A DNA stretch of 15,366 bases from Thalassiosira profunda (lineage: Eukaryota > Bacillariophyta > Thalassiosirophyceae > Thalassiosirales > Thalassiosiraceae): assembly GCA_036939355.1 (NCBI GenBank), contig JALLAP010000841.1, positions 1 to 15,366 on the forward strand, given 5' to 3'. Below the pieces are notes generated by a model that had not been told where the DNA came from, searched no databases, and saw nothing but the letters and a program-made list of their open reading frames with translations. Shown here piece after piece: positions 1-8,568 of this stretch (its first letter is position 1; each line of letters starts with the position of its first letter). Both the position numbers and the translations under genes were made by a program.

Positions 1-29
1 ACCAAAACAAATGGCAAGCGGCGCTACGT

Positions 30-860
30 ATGACCAGAGCCCTCCGTCAAGACATTGTATGTCTTGACTGCGAGCCCGAGCCATCCCATCAGGAGCCAAT
101 CATGTACAAGCTCTCATCCCGGAGCTGCCCAGACCTGCTATTCTGCGGAAAGACGAGCCAAGATCTTAACGACCAGGCGGAACAGCACTACAAAGAGATC
201 TGGAGGCTCGTCAAAAGACTTGGTCGCACGAAAGCAGGCATGGCTGAGGGAGCGAGCAGCGGAGACTTCGGGCAGTCGTCTTTGGCGAGATACTGTGCAG
301 ATCAGTGCCGCGACGCTCGGTCGTTGGACGAGGTCTTGGATTGGTGCTCGGTGCGTGTGAGAATGCAGCAGCAAGTGATACGCGACAACCAAAGTACCGA
401 CGATCGATTCCTCGCCGAGTCTGTCTTCCACATCTCTTGCCGAAGGTGCAAGTCTAACCTTTACCACAATCACATTGGACAGTCGCCAACGAATAATCTG
501 GCCGATAAAGTGTGGAAGATAGTGAAGAAGAACGACCTCTCGTCTGGGAAAGTGTGTGGGCTGGGCGCGTTCAGGAGTATGGCGGAGCACTTCGCCAAGC
601 ACTGCGCCCACGCCAAAACGAAGCAAGAAGTCGAACGTTGGTGCGATGAGAACGTCAACATCGAACGATGTGAGTGCTGCCGGTGTGTGCACGTTGCATC
701 TTTTGCTTATCGTATTCTTCTGACATGAAACCGATTACAACTCTCAGTGAATATGGTGAAACGTTCTAGCCTCATTATGGACGTCGACAGTGCCAATGCA
801 AAAGACGGCTTGACGGTATCGTTCAAAGTAGAGTCGACGTTTGAGCGTGCGAGTCAGTAA
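30..860 (+). CDS. Unrecognised Cys/His-rich protein with internal duplication, one intron, 5' end uncertain
   Basis: I do not recognise this family. The first exon runs to 669. A GTGAGT donor at 670 and a CTCTCAG acceptor ending at 747 define a 78-bp intron; joining 669 to 748 keeps the frame open for 37 more codons to TAA at 858-860, giving about 250 residues. Reading through the intron would end at 726-728 instead. The frame is also open from the left edge to the ATG at 30, so the true start may lie outside the window. The protein contains two related halves, residues about 50-112 and 158-214: EIWRLVKR matches KVWKIVKK, ARYCADQC matches AEHFAKHC, and LDEVLDWC matches KQEVERWC. A CxxC pair (Cys137, Cys140) precedes the second half. 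No signal peptide or membrane segment is visible. The spaced Cys and His residues could bind zinc, which is inference. I am confident that it is coding; the function is unknown. Confidence 0.6.
670..747 (+). other. Spliceosomal intron in the first gene
   Basis: The donor is GTGAGT and the acceptor is CTCTCAG, with CTGAC about 25 bases before the acceptor as a possible branch point. Removing these 78 bases joins T669 to TG748-749 as a Leu codon and opens the frame to TAA at 858. Confidence 0.6.
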
Positions 861-878
861 TGTTGTGCTCGTCAAATT

Positions 879-925
879 TGATTGATGGATAGATGATTGA
901 TGTTCTAGATGGATAGATAGATTGC
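879..925. repeat. Short GATA/GATT simple-sequence tract
   Basis: This stretch is built from degenerate tetranucleotides (gatt, gatg, gata, with gatggataga occurring twice). It lies between two convergent genes, in the shared 3' region of the first gene and the sulfotransferase. It is ordinary microsatellite-like sequence and I see no coding potential here. Confidence 0.6.
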
Positions 926-1017
926 TGTTCTCCTGTGTGTAAAAGGGTCAAGACAAAAAATGTATCCTCTCTTCCACCGATCCTGTCGCTTCCCTGTTTG
1001 CGCTATCATCGCTTCGG

Positions 1018-2253
1018 CTATTTTCTTTCTGCGTCCGTTGAGCGCAGTCCGCATGTCTTTTCGACATCTGCCACAGCCTCCCACACGTCTTGCTCGTCCA
1101 GATTGATCGCCCGCATCACTATCCTCAAGTACGTGCGTATCTCCTCGTGAAGCAACTGGCACATCCACAGCTCCTCCTGGCGCGTCTTCAACCTCCAGCG
1201 ATGCTTCACGGGGTATTTCGCCGAATCATTTCTCTCGATATTCTGGAAGGGAGGCACCTCCGGCCAATTTCTGTAGGTGTCGTTCTCCTTTGCCAGCAAG
1301 TGATTGACCGTTGCCCAATCGTCCCAAAGATGCTCGCTCCGCAACACAATGATTTCCTTGTCGGGAGGCAGGCTCCGATAGTTTTGCCGATAGCCGAAGG
1401 ACATAGCGTTCACCCAAGGATGGGTCGTATTGACGTCCTGCCACGAAGCGTGCTTTGTCTGGATGATCGACCAGGTTTTGTTCAGTCCAAATGGAAGCAA
1501 GGCTATCTCGGAGCAGTTATATTGCAGTATCTCTTTGTTGCCAGAGTTTGGCGTGCGCCTCCCTCCCGCGATTAGGCTGTGATGGTAAGCCTTGTTCCAT
1601 TGGATATCGGCCCGTCCCACGGCAGCTTTCACCAGGTGACTGATAGATGGATAGCAGGTGTACTTTTGCCACTCCTCGACGGGTCCAATGCCAACGCCCC
1701 TCGCTTGAGCATTGCTGGGGTGGTGGTAGGCAAACGCCGACAGGAATCGTTTGATTGGATTGCGCACCGTGACAATAATGGTCGTGAGCTGCTGCAATTG
1801 CTCCGATGGAATGTCCTCTAAATGATAGTATTTTTCGATTCGACGGGACGCCACTGTCTCGTTGGCAATCCAACCGTCCTTCCGGTTCTTGCACGGCGCA
1901 AAATACCACTCCACGCAGCCGTTGCGTATGTGTTTGGATATCGTGGATCCCCCCGTCTTGCCAACGTGCAGCAGGGCTATTGATCGGTTTGCATCGCGTA
2001 TCCTTATCTTTGCAGATTTTTCCGGCAGGGTGAGGTTGTACTTTGCAAGGAGATCGGCCAATCTTTGCGATGGAGTTGCGTTGTTCTTTTGCTGTGCATG
2101 ATACTCCAACAAAGTGTATTGCACTGAAATCAGAATGAAATAGAGGGCCAGCAGCAGTCCGAACCCACGCCGAAGGGAACGCGTCGGCCTCGCTCTGAAT
2201 TTTCTGCGGCGTCCGCTACCACAAATATCCGGGCGCTGATCGACTGCCCTCAT
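1018..2253 (-). CDS. Type II membrane sulfotransferase (Golgi carbohydrate-sulfotransferase type)
   Basis: This 411-residue protein probably transfers sulfate from PAPS to a glycan in the Golgi lumen. A basic cytoplasmic tail (residues 1-29, rich in Arg) is followed by one hydrophobic segment at about 30-47, the usual type II signal anchor. The 5'-phosphosulfate loop is at residues 96-104 (HVGKTGGST) and the 3'-phosphate motif at about 162-176 (TVRNPIKRFLSAFAY), both as expected for this superfamily. The lumenal part holds at least nine N-x-S/T sites (for example Asn58, 73, 131, 246, 258, 275, 324), which fits a secretory-pathway enzyme. The start ATG has A at -3 and directly precedes the basic tail and anchor. 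The ending at Lys411 and the family length fit an intact gene without introns. The acceptor sugar cannot be told from the sequence. It converges with the first gene and diverges from the transposase-like gene. Confidence 0.85.
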   Translation of the reverse strand: MRAVDQRPDICGSGRRRKFRARPTRSLRRGFGLLLALYFILISVQYTLLEYHAQQKNNATPSQRLADLLAKYNLTLPEKSAKIRIRDANRSIALLHVGKTGGSTISKHIRNGCVEWYFAPCKNRKDGWIANETVASRRIEKYYHLEDIPSEQLQQLTTIIVTVRNPIKRFLSAFAYHHPSNAQARGVGIGPVEEWQKYTCYPSISHLVKAAVGRADIQWNKAYHHSLIAGGRRTPNSGNKEILQYNCSEIALLPFGLNKTWSIIQTKHASWQDVNTTHPWVNAMSFGYRQNYRSLPPDKEIIVLRSEHLWDDWATVNHLLAKENDTYRNWPEVPPFQNIERNDSAKYPVKHRWRLKTRQEELWMCQLLHEEIRTYLRIVMRAINLDEQDVWEAVADVEKTCGLRSTDAERK

Positions 2254-2557
2254 TTCTCTCCACTCGGCCCATCACCTAGAACAAAACCGCCCCGAAGGGG
2301 CCGGCGGGCTGGGTGCTGATGGGTGATGGACGACAAGATCTATTATCGCGGCCCAAACGCCAGATCTGGATGACGATGGCGAGGCCGATATCGTGTTACG
2401 CCTATGGGGCCGTTGCAATGTCTTCTCTTCCCGCCCGCGCTGTCGAGGGGCCCACCAGCCGGTCCTCTGGACGGCTCCTGGTTTACGTTGGTGGAGGAAT
2501 TTAGAGATGTCACCGGTACTCCAAGTCTTTCTTACTTAAGGATTTTTTGAGCTGAAA
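2254..2557. other. Intergenic region upstream of the sulfotransferase
   Basis: This GC-rich stretch between divergent genes should contain the sulfotransferase promoter. I see a small stem (gcccc, gaa loop, ggggc at 2289-2301) just upstream of the start, but no clear TATA box. A short open frame at 2313-2504 has no recognisable domain and I do not consider it coding. Confidence 0.4.
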
Positions 2558-2686
2558 CGTATCACCATCTTTTAATTTAGAGGCATAATACTAGTTCCTC
2601 CGTGATTTCTATAAATTAAAAGATGATCATCTCAAATAAATACTGAGGTCCTACGTGAAGCTCTAAATTAGAAGATCCATATCTCA
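2558..2686. repeat. AT-rich block with three copies of a ~25-bp motif, one inverted and two direct
   Basis: A 14-bp perfect inverted repeat is formed by catcttttaattta (2566-2579) and taaattaaaagatg (2612-2625), separated by 32 bp. The right arm belongs to a 39-bp unit (2596-2634) that recurs imperfectly 53 bp later (2649-2686): both read tcct-cgtga, then aaatta-aagat, then atctca. The motif ctctaaattaRaagat is thus present three times, the first on the minus strand. The block is much more AT-rich than its surroundings and lies 175-300 bp upstream of the transposase-like ORF. It could be a MITE remnant, an element end or a promoter module. I found no matching copy after 7667. Confidence 0.65.
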
Positions 2687-2861
2687 TCTATCTCCACCAC
2701 CAATTTGAGAGGGACTCGTCCACGCCTCGCGCGCTCCTTCCTCCGCCACGCACCTTCCGCTACCACTCGCCGCGGCTCCTACGAACTTGCTCTCCCACTA
2801 TCCCCATTGCACCTCCTCCTGCGCCGCGGACACTACCCCCTACTGCTCTATTAATTGCAAT

Positions 2862-5800
2862 ATGGCTGGTGGCCAGGCGGGTGACGCCGCCAGCTCGACG
2901 GGCGATGCGCCACCAGCGCGGCAGCCCGCCGTGAACCCCTACGCGTCCAAGCCAACCGCGGCCGCGGCCAAGAATCCCTACGCGTCCAAGCGAAAGACGA
3001 GCGTGGCGACGATGTCCGTCGCCGGCGCCTCGAAATCGAGAGCGTCGAGCGGCGGGGGGAAGCGGATGCGCCGGCAGACACAACAACAAAAGGAGGTGCA
3101 GGTGGCGAAGTTTCAGGCGACGATGAAGAAAAAGAAAAAGGCCAAAGAGGCAAAAGAGCGCAAAGCCGCGGACGATAGAAGGCGAGCTTATTTCGATCCT
3201 CGGTCAAAGAAAAACGGGGGAGCTGAGGGCGATAGTGGATCGACAGCAGCGTTTGATGTGATCGCCATCAATCAGGCGTGCGGCGGAAAAGGTGCCGGGC
3301 CCCCTCGCGATGATGAATGCCCCAACGACGCGGCTGAAGAGAATGAGGAGTATGTGGTTGACGAGCGGCCCATCACAACATGCAACGTCGGCGATGTGAC
3401 GGTTAATATCGACTACGATGACGAGGAAGAACGCGGCAAGAACGAATCCGATGAGTGTCCAAACGACGGCTCGGGCGTGCAGCAGCGGTACGTCGCGGCA
3501 ATCCAGAAACGGATCCAGAAAGAAGTGAGCAAAGACTTCGGCGGGGAGGGATGGCTATTGAAGCTATTGAAGGATAACGATTGGTGGATACGCAAGGCCC
3601 ACATGCATACCATTGTAAAAAAGCTCAAACTCAAACGAGAATACGATGCTTATTATCGGGATGTGTACGTGTGGCTGCCCGACGTGCGCTGGGGGGATCT
3701 CACAAACACCTACATGCCGTGCTGCCCCAACTGCAAAAGGAACACGCGAGTCGGCGCTCACTGCTTCCGCGACAATCACGCTGGCAGAGTAGTGGTGGGG
3801 TTGAAGGAATCATACTATATCATCAGCCGGCGGTACATTTGCCACGCATGCAAAAAGACAGCGGGGCTCGCAAAGAAAGATGTGGACGCATTTATAGGAG
3901 GAAGGGGACTCAAAGTGACGATGGAAGAGGACGATCGGCATTACACGTGGATGGGCTGGGACAAAAGAATCCTGCCGCTGTTTGCAAATGGACGCGGAGA
4001 GCACTTTCCAGCGGTTCTCACTTGGAAGGCCGGGCTGGATAAAGAAATTGTCGACATGATGCGCCCTCTCTTTGATGGTGGCTTCCGTCCTGAGAGGCTT
4101 TCCGACATGTTGCTCGAGCTGCACTCCAAACAATTCACCAGGGAGTGCATTCGCCATGAGTACGAAATTGCATCCGACAAGGCATCGCTGAAGAAGACGA
4201 GCGACGTGTCACCACTTGGAGACTTTGCAGACAAGCACAAATATCGCGGATTGGTCCCAACAGGAAAGTATCTCGCCTATGTGTACAAGGCGTACCACGC
4301 GAGCATCGGCCCGTATCTTGATATGGAGGTGAAGAAACGCGGCGCTGAGACACTTCATTGGGATGTGTCATACAAGGAGGCAAAGCATCTGTGCCGGTAT
4401 CGAGGGCGATCCATGTTCAATGGGCTGGTGACGGCAATGAATGAGTTGGGAGAGGTACGCATCCAATTTCATGTCTATTCGGATAGCCACGAGCAAATGA
4501 AATCCGCACTCGAGGCATTCAAGGGCACGACGGGCAGTCTGGGCTTGCCCGAGGTGCGGTTGTTCTTCACCGATAATCCTACTGGAGACTATCAGTTCTA
4601 CCAGGAGATGCTGCCGTCCCTGCTCGCTCATCAAGAGGAGCTCGACGCCATTTGCAAAGGCGATGAACTCGCCTCGACCAGCGACAGTCCAAGCCTCCCA
4701 CAATATCCCACAAGCCGATACAAGCTCCGAAAGGCATCCACCGAGCCCGAAATCAATAATGTCGTACGGGCCCTGTTGGAAGACAACAGAGATAGGCGGA
4801 TCGGATTAGACGCAGAGTGGAATCGACTCTTCAACCACAAGCAAATGCAGACAGGCAGAGGGAAGATTCAAACCATCCAAGTCGCTTACCGGCGAGATAC
4901 AGACGGCGCGCTGATTGTGCTGCTTCTAATAGTCGGAAAGCTGAAGCGGCTCCCTCATCAGCTGGAGTCTCTGCTGCTGAACAACTCCATCGATATCTTC
5001 GGTGTCAGGGTCAGCGGCGACCTCTCCTTCATTGGCCAAGACTTTCACGTTCTCGGTTTGAACGACACGGATCAAAAGTCACGAGACAACGTGCACAACC
5101 TCGGCCTTTTTGCTCGAGAGAGGGACGTTGTTCAGGATGGCGGCGCCTCCCTAGAGCTGGTAACTGAGCGCACTCTGCACTTTTCCCTCGACAAATCGTT
5201 GCAATGCTCCGATTGGACTCAAATGACTCCACAAAAGGAGCATTACGCAGCGACTGACGCGGCCGTTTCTCTGGAAAACGCCGAAGCCCTGTCCAAAATG
5301 CCCAACCTGTCTCGCCGCCTGACGCCCGAGGAGATCAAGCCTGACAAGAAGGTAGATTTGATACCGAAGAACGGAAGCGTGTCATGCATGGCCACTCGTG
5401 CTGCTACCGCAATCATCGCCAAGACACGGTTGTGCAAATGTCCAGAAGGCTTTGAGTACGGGAAGAAACGCAAGAAAGAGTTGAGAGCGGGCAACCGTTG
5501 CTATGTCGTGACGATCGAGACGGCATACTCACCTGCTCTGATCGTTCCTAATTACCGTCGAGAGGGGTCGGACGCGGCTGTTACGCTAGCCGACATTCCC
5601 GAGGGCCATCCCATCGTCGTGCCCGCATCGATGATCAAAGAGCACGTCGCTTCCCATCCCGTTCGAGCAACCCCGATCGAAGGTGAGACAGCCACTGAGC
5701 GGCGATCAACCAAGCCAGCAGCGGATGCCGATGCCACCGCAAAACGCGTTCGCATGAAACCAAAGCTTTCGTCTGATGAGGAGGGCTATGATTACATGGA

Positions 5801-7667
5801 CCTTTCTGGCGATCCTGACGGAGGCGACAGTGAGACGGAAGAGGGATTTGTGAGCTATTGCGATTATGAAGGCGAGGAAGGGTTGGAGGAAATCTCAAAA
5901 GACTTCACCTCGAGGGACATTGAGCTGCTCCAATCGGCCCTTTTCGATGCAGAGAACGCGCAGTCCGGCAAATCATTCCTCGCGTCAAAACATCTCGACT
6001 CTGCCCCGGATCCGACGACGATGAGGAACAGATACCGCTCCGTTCTGGGCGACGTCTTTCATGCGATGGACCGAACGAAAGTGCCTGTCCGTCACGAGGC
6101 CAAAAAGGGATTCTTCGTTGCTCTCCGCGACGCCTTTTTCGTTTGGAATCCGCAGAAGCTGAAGGAGCTCGAGGGAAAGATGCGCGATCAGGGGATGTCC
6201 GACGACTCCATACGCCTGCAGCGCTATTTCAACACCCAGCTGTTCCGCGGTTGCGTCGATCGAAAAGTCCCCGCACTGAAAATCCTCTATTGGCGCGTGC
6301 GTGCGGTGTACGTCACCTACGGTTCGATGGTCGACAGCAAGACTAAAGTCCCGCTGTTCAACGCACGCGCGTGGAACAAGGCCAACAATGTGCTGAAGGA
6401 GATCCTAGAAGGGTTTTATTCGGACCCACCTGGAATGGATTTGTACAACAAAAAGTTGAGGGCGAACGGGGCAGTGATGACAAATCAATACGGCATGGAA
6501 ATGATCGAGTGCTCACGTGGAACCAACCGGACCGAAGGCTACCACAAAAACATCACCGTGACGTTTGGCAAATGGAGCACGGGCATTGAAATGTCTGATT
6601 GTCTGCTCAGGGAGCGAAGGCACCGTCATAACCACAGGGTCTCTGAGCGCCGGCGCTTGGGATTCGCCCGAATAGGCCACTTTGACACGTGGCTCATCGA
6701 CCTCCTGCAAAATCTCGTGCGCAAGAACCACGGATTGCAAATCTATCCCGAGTGGACGAACGCCAGCGACTATCAATTCACGGAGGAAGACTTCGACACC
6801 ATACCGCTGCAGACCCAGAGCCTCCACGATGCCCTCGAGAGCCGTTGCCAAGAGCTCGACAGCGGGACCATCAAGCTGACCCGCGACCAGCAATACCTCG
6901 CGTCGGCGATGGGCACATCTCTCCCATTTCTGCCATTTGCTGGCGAGGCAGAGTTCAAAGCGTACGCTCGGTTCGTGACAGACAATGAAAACCACTTGGA
7001 TCATGACGCCGCCGCGATAGAATGGTGCAAGATTGTGAATGGGACGGACATTCTGCCAAAATTGCCCTCCCATCTGCGAACGCACAGTGCCGAATGGGAT
7101 AGAAACCAGCGCGCAAGGGAGAGCGTGAAAAGGTCAGAGGAGCAGGTTGCAAAGCTGAAAGAGCTCAATGAGAAAATCTCACCGACGCACGCGAGCGAGT
7201 GCGAAGATGCTCTCCCAGAGATCACGACCACGAGCCCGCGCCCGCGCCCAGACCCGGCCACCGAGTGCGAAGAAACTCTCCCACAGATTGCCGACCCAGC
7301 TCCCCGTCCGCCCACACAGCAAATCGTTTCGGGCCAGCCTTGGTCGAATAGCATTTTGCCCCGACAGATGTTTCCACGCCCCGCGCCACAGGCAATTGCA
7401 CATAGCCACCGGGGCATGATTGTTGGGGGTGTGTGTGTTGGTTATCAGGCACCTATTCCCCACTCCGAACCCCCACGTAAACCCGGTCCTAGGAGCGGCA
7501 GCAAATCCAATCAACCCAGAGCACCGCGGAGTTGTACGCGTTGCAAGGCACACAACGGGGCGAACAAACTTCTGTGTCGTGGAAGGTCAAATCTGGGGAG
7601 CAAAGCATGTGAGTATTTTGCACAAGATGGAACCCCCAAAACTCCCACATCCCAAGAAATAGAATAG
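2862..7667 (+). CDS. Transposase-like protein: zinc ribbon, DDE core, embedded DEDDy 3'-5' exonuclease
   Basis: This intronless protein has 1601 residues from the ATG at 2862 (A at -3, G at +4); no ATG lies upstream in frame. Residues 1-130 are basic and low-complexity, with NPYASK twice. A zinc ribbon follows at about 265-335 (CPNC at 288-291, CHAC at 327-330), resembling the region I know as DUF6729 in fungal proteins. The RNase H-like core has Asp501 (HWDVSY), Asp571 (FTDNP) and Glu1225 (RGTNRTEGYH), with the family-typical RxGHFDTWLIDLLQ segment near 1270-1283. Between the second and third acidic residues sits a 3'-5' exonuclease domain (about 645-810) with all DEDDy residues: Asp650 and Glu652 (GLDAEWN), Asp720, Tyr795 and Asp799 (YAATD). 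A C-terminal zinc knuckle has Cys1558, 1561, 1572 and 1583, ending CEYF. I recall a similar order of parts in basidiomycete element-derived proteins. The frame is intact and every catalytic residue is present, so it is either a recently active element or a domesticated gene. I found no terminal inverted repeats. Confidence 0.8.
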   Translation: MAGGQAGDAASSTGDAPPARQPAVNPYASKPTAAAAKNPYASKRKTSVATMSVAGASKSRASSGGGKRMRRQTQQQKEVQVAKFQATMKKKKKAKEAKERKAADDRRRAYFDPRSKKNGGAEGDSGSTAAFDVIAINQACGGKGAGPPRDDECPNDAAEENEEYVVDERPITTCNVGDVTVNIDYDDEEERGKNESDECPNDGSGVQQRYVAAIQKRIQKEVSKDFGGEGWLLKLLKDNDWWIRKAHMHTIVKKLKLKREYDAYYRDVYVWLPDVRWGDLTNTYMPCCPNCKRNTRVGAHCFRDNHAGRVVVGLKESYYIISRRYICHACKKTAGLAKKDVDAFIGGRGLKVTMEEDDRHYTWMGWDKRILPLFANGRGEHFPAVLTWKAGLDKEIVDMMRPLFDGGFRPERLSDMLLELHSKQFTRECIRHEYEIASDKASLKKTSDVSPLGDFADKHKYRGLVPTGKYLAYVYKAYHASIGPYLDMEVKKRGAETLHWDVSYKEAKHLCRYRGRSMFNGLVTAMNELGEVRIQFHVYSDSHEQMKSALEAFKGTTGSLGLPEVRLFFTDNPTGDYQFYQEMLPSLLAHQEELDAICKGDELASTSDSPSLPQYPTSRYKLRKASTEPEINNVVRALLEDNRDRRIGLDAEWNRLFNHKQMQTGRGKIQTIQVAYRRDTDGALIVLLLIVGKLKRLPHQLESLLLNNSIDIFGVRVSGDLSFIGQDFHVLGLNDTDQKSRDNVHNLGLFARERDVVQDGGASLELVTERTLHFSLDKSLQCSDWTQMTPQKEHYAATDAAVSLENAEALSKMPNLSRRLTPEEIKPDKKVDLIPKNGSVSCMATRAATAIIAKTRLCKCPEGFEYGKKRKKELRAGNRCYVVTIETAYSPALIVPNYRREGSDAAVTLADIPEGHPIVVPASMIKEHVASHPVRATPIEGETATERRSTKPAADADATAKRVRMKPKLSSDEEGYDYMDLSGDPDGGDSETEEGFVSYCDYEGEEGLEEISKDFTSRDIELLQSALFDAENAQSGKSFLASKHLDSAPDPTTMRNRYRSVLGDVFHAMDRTKVPVRHEAKKGFFVALRDAFFVWNPQKLKELEGKMRDQGMSDDSIRLQRYFNTQLFRGCVDRKVPALKILYWRVRAVYVTYGSMVDSKTKVPLFNARAWNKANNVLKEILEGFYSDPPGMDLYNKKLRANGAVMTNQYGMEMIECSRGTNRTEGYHKNITVTFGKWSTGIEMSDCLLRERRHRHNHRVSERRRLGFARIGHFDTWLIDLLQNLVRKNHGLQIYPEWTNASDYQFTEEDFDTIPLQTQSLHDALESRCQELDSGTIKLTRDQQYLASAMGTSLPFLPFAGEAEFKAYARFVTDNENHLDHDAAAIEWCKIVNGTDILPKLPSHLRTHSAEWDRNQRARESVKRSEEQVAKLKELNEKISPTHASECEDALPEITTTSPRPRPDPATECEETLPQIADPAPRPPTQQIVSGQPWSNSILPRQMFPRPAPQAIAHSHRGMIVGGVCVGYQAPIPHSEPPRKPGPRSGSKSNQPRAPRSCTRCKAHNGANKLLCRGRSNLGSKACEYFAQDGTPKTPTSQEIE

Positions 7668-7686
7668 GACTTACATGTAAACCAAA
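7668..7686. other. Short 3' flank of the transposase-like gene with a 10-bp palindrome
   Basis: Just after the stop codon the sequence ttacatgtaa (7671-7680) is a perfect 10-bp palindrome. Its meaning is unknown and it has no counterpart upstream of the gene. Confidence 0.3.
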
Positions 7687-8240
7687 TCATTTGTGACGCG
7701 TGGTCCTGCGATAGCTCCTCGAGCCACGCGTGCCGAACCCCGCGAACTCGTCCCCCGGCGCCAAATCCACCACGACGGCGCCCGCGTGCGACGCGCAGCG
7801 CTGGCACAACGTCTCCCCCGCGTCGTTCGCCACGACGTTCGCCGGGATGACGCCCTCGAGCAACGCGTCGCTCTCCCCCGATATCTCCCACACGCGGAGC
7901 ACGCCCCCGCCGAATTCCGCTCTCCCCGCGAACTCGTCCCCCAGCGCCCAATCGCGCCCACGTGCAAAGAGCAGCACCAGTCCACGGTCCCCCCCACGTC
8001 GCTCGCCATCACACGCGCCACGACGGCGCCCTTGAGCAACTCGTCGCTCTCCCCAAATATCTACTAGCGTCGAGGCGCCCCACCGCCCATCAGCCGAGAG
8101 GGCGAGCGATGGGATGGGGCGATAGCCGGGCGCCGCTGGAGCGCCACGCGGCCGTGCTGCCGCTCGTCGACGTCCGGCAGTACGAAGGGCGTCGCGGCCT
8201 CGCTGACGCTCGCCGACACGCAGGAGCGCTCCCTTGATGG
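7687..8240 (-). pseudogene. Decayed minus-strand coding sequence containing a frameshifted tandem repeat
   Basis: Two related units lie head to tail: unit A at 7741-7886 (146 bp) and unit B at 7927-8062 (136 bp). On the minus strand unit A reads GESDALLEGV, later CQRCASHAGAVVVDLAPGDE, and ends with TGA at 7687-7689. Unit B reads GESDELLKGA and then a matching CSLHVGAI, after which the GDEFAG part continues in a different frame. The 10-bp length difference explains the shift. Immediately upstream of unit B, in its own frame, are two consecutive TAG codons (8063-8068); further upstream the same frame has a protein-like stretch (AATPFVLPDVDERQHGRVAL, about 8145-8205). The units share GESDxLLxG, HxGA and GDEFAG, suggesting a protein built from ~60-residue repeats. 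I do not recognise the family. The TAG-rich junction might be an intron acceptor, so a living spliced gene is not excluded, but the frameshift inside unit B argues for decay. Confidence 0.45.
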
Positions 8241-8507
8241 GGCTGGCTGGAGGGGACCTCGTCTGTTGCAGCTGTGGCTGCAGGGAGGCGCTTATTCTCC
8301 GCCTCTCAATTGGCGATAAATCCCCGACCGCTTTATCGCCAAACCTTCCGCCTCCGCCTCCGGCGCCGCCCTGGCTCTGCCGCACCGCTGGAGACCTCCC
8401 GCAGAAGGGGCCGCCGCGGAGGCGCTCGACCTCTGTTTGGGTGCTTGGGGCAGGCTTGGGGGGGAGGACGGTGAAGTGGGGTAAGCGTTCATCAAATTGC
8501 AAAACAT

Positions 8508-8533
8508 AAATGGCGGGATTTCTCCCGCCATTT
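8508..8533. promoter_or_regulatory. Perfect palindrome with two GGCGGGA half-sites (E2F-like)
   Basis: The arms aaatggcggga (8508-8518) and tcccgccattt (8523-8533) pair perfectly over 11 bp around a four-base spacer. Each arm contains GGCGGGA, the core of E2F/DP binding sites (TTTSSCGC class). It lies about 260 bp upstream of the TBCC start codon. Control by a cell-cycle factor would be sensible for a tubulin-folding gene, but that is inference. Confidence 0.4.
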
Positions 8534-8550
8534 TTGTGTGGTGCTTTCAA

Positions 8551-8568
8551 GGGCCGCTGGCGCGGCCC
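8551..8568. repeat. GC-rich hairpin
   Basis: The arms gggccgc (8551-8557) and gcggccc (8562-8568) form a 7-bp stem with a four-base loop. T-rich sequence follows, but this is a eukaryotic upstream region, so I do not call it a terminator. Confidence 0.4.

Noticed and set aside
2313..2504. 63-codon plus-strand frame in the intergenic region
   Set aside because: No recognisable domain, atypical composition, no homology I can name.
6513..7085. 190-codon minus-strand frame inside the transposase-like gene
   Set aside because: Shadow of the plus-strand coding frame, which carries the conserved motifs.
2461..7720. Terminal inverted repeats of the transposase-like gene (ggtttac near 2480 and gtaaacc near 7678)
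   Set aside because: The match is only seven bases and does not extend; it is expected by chance.
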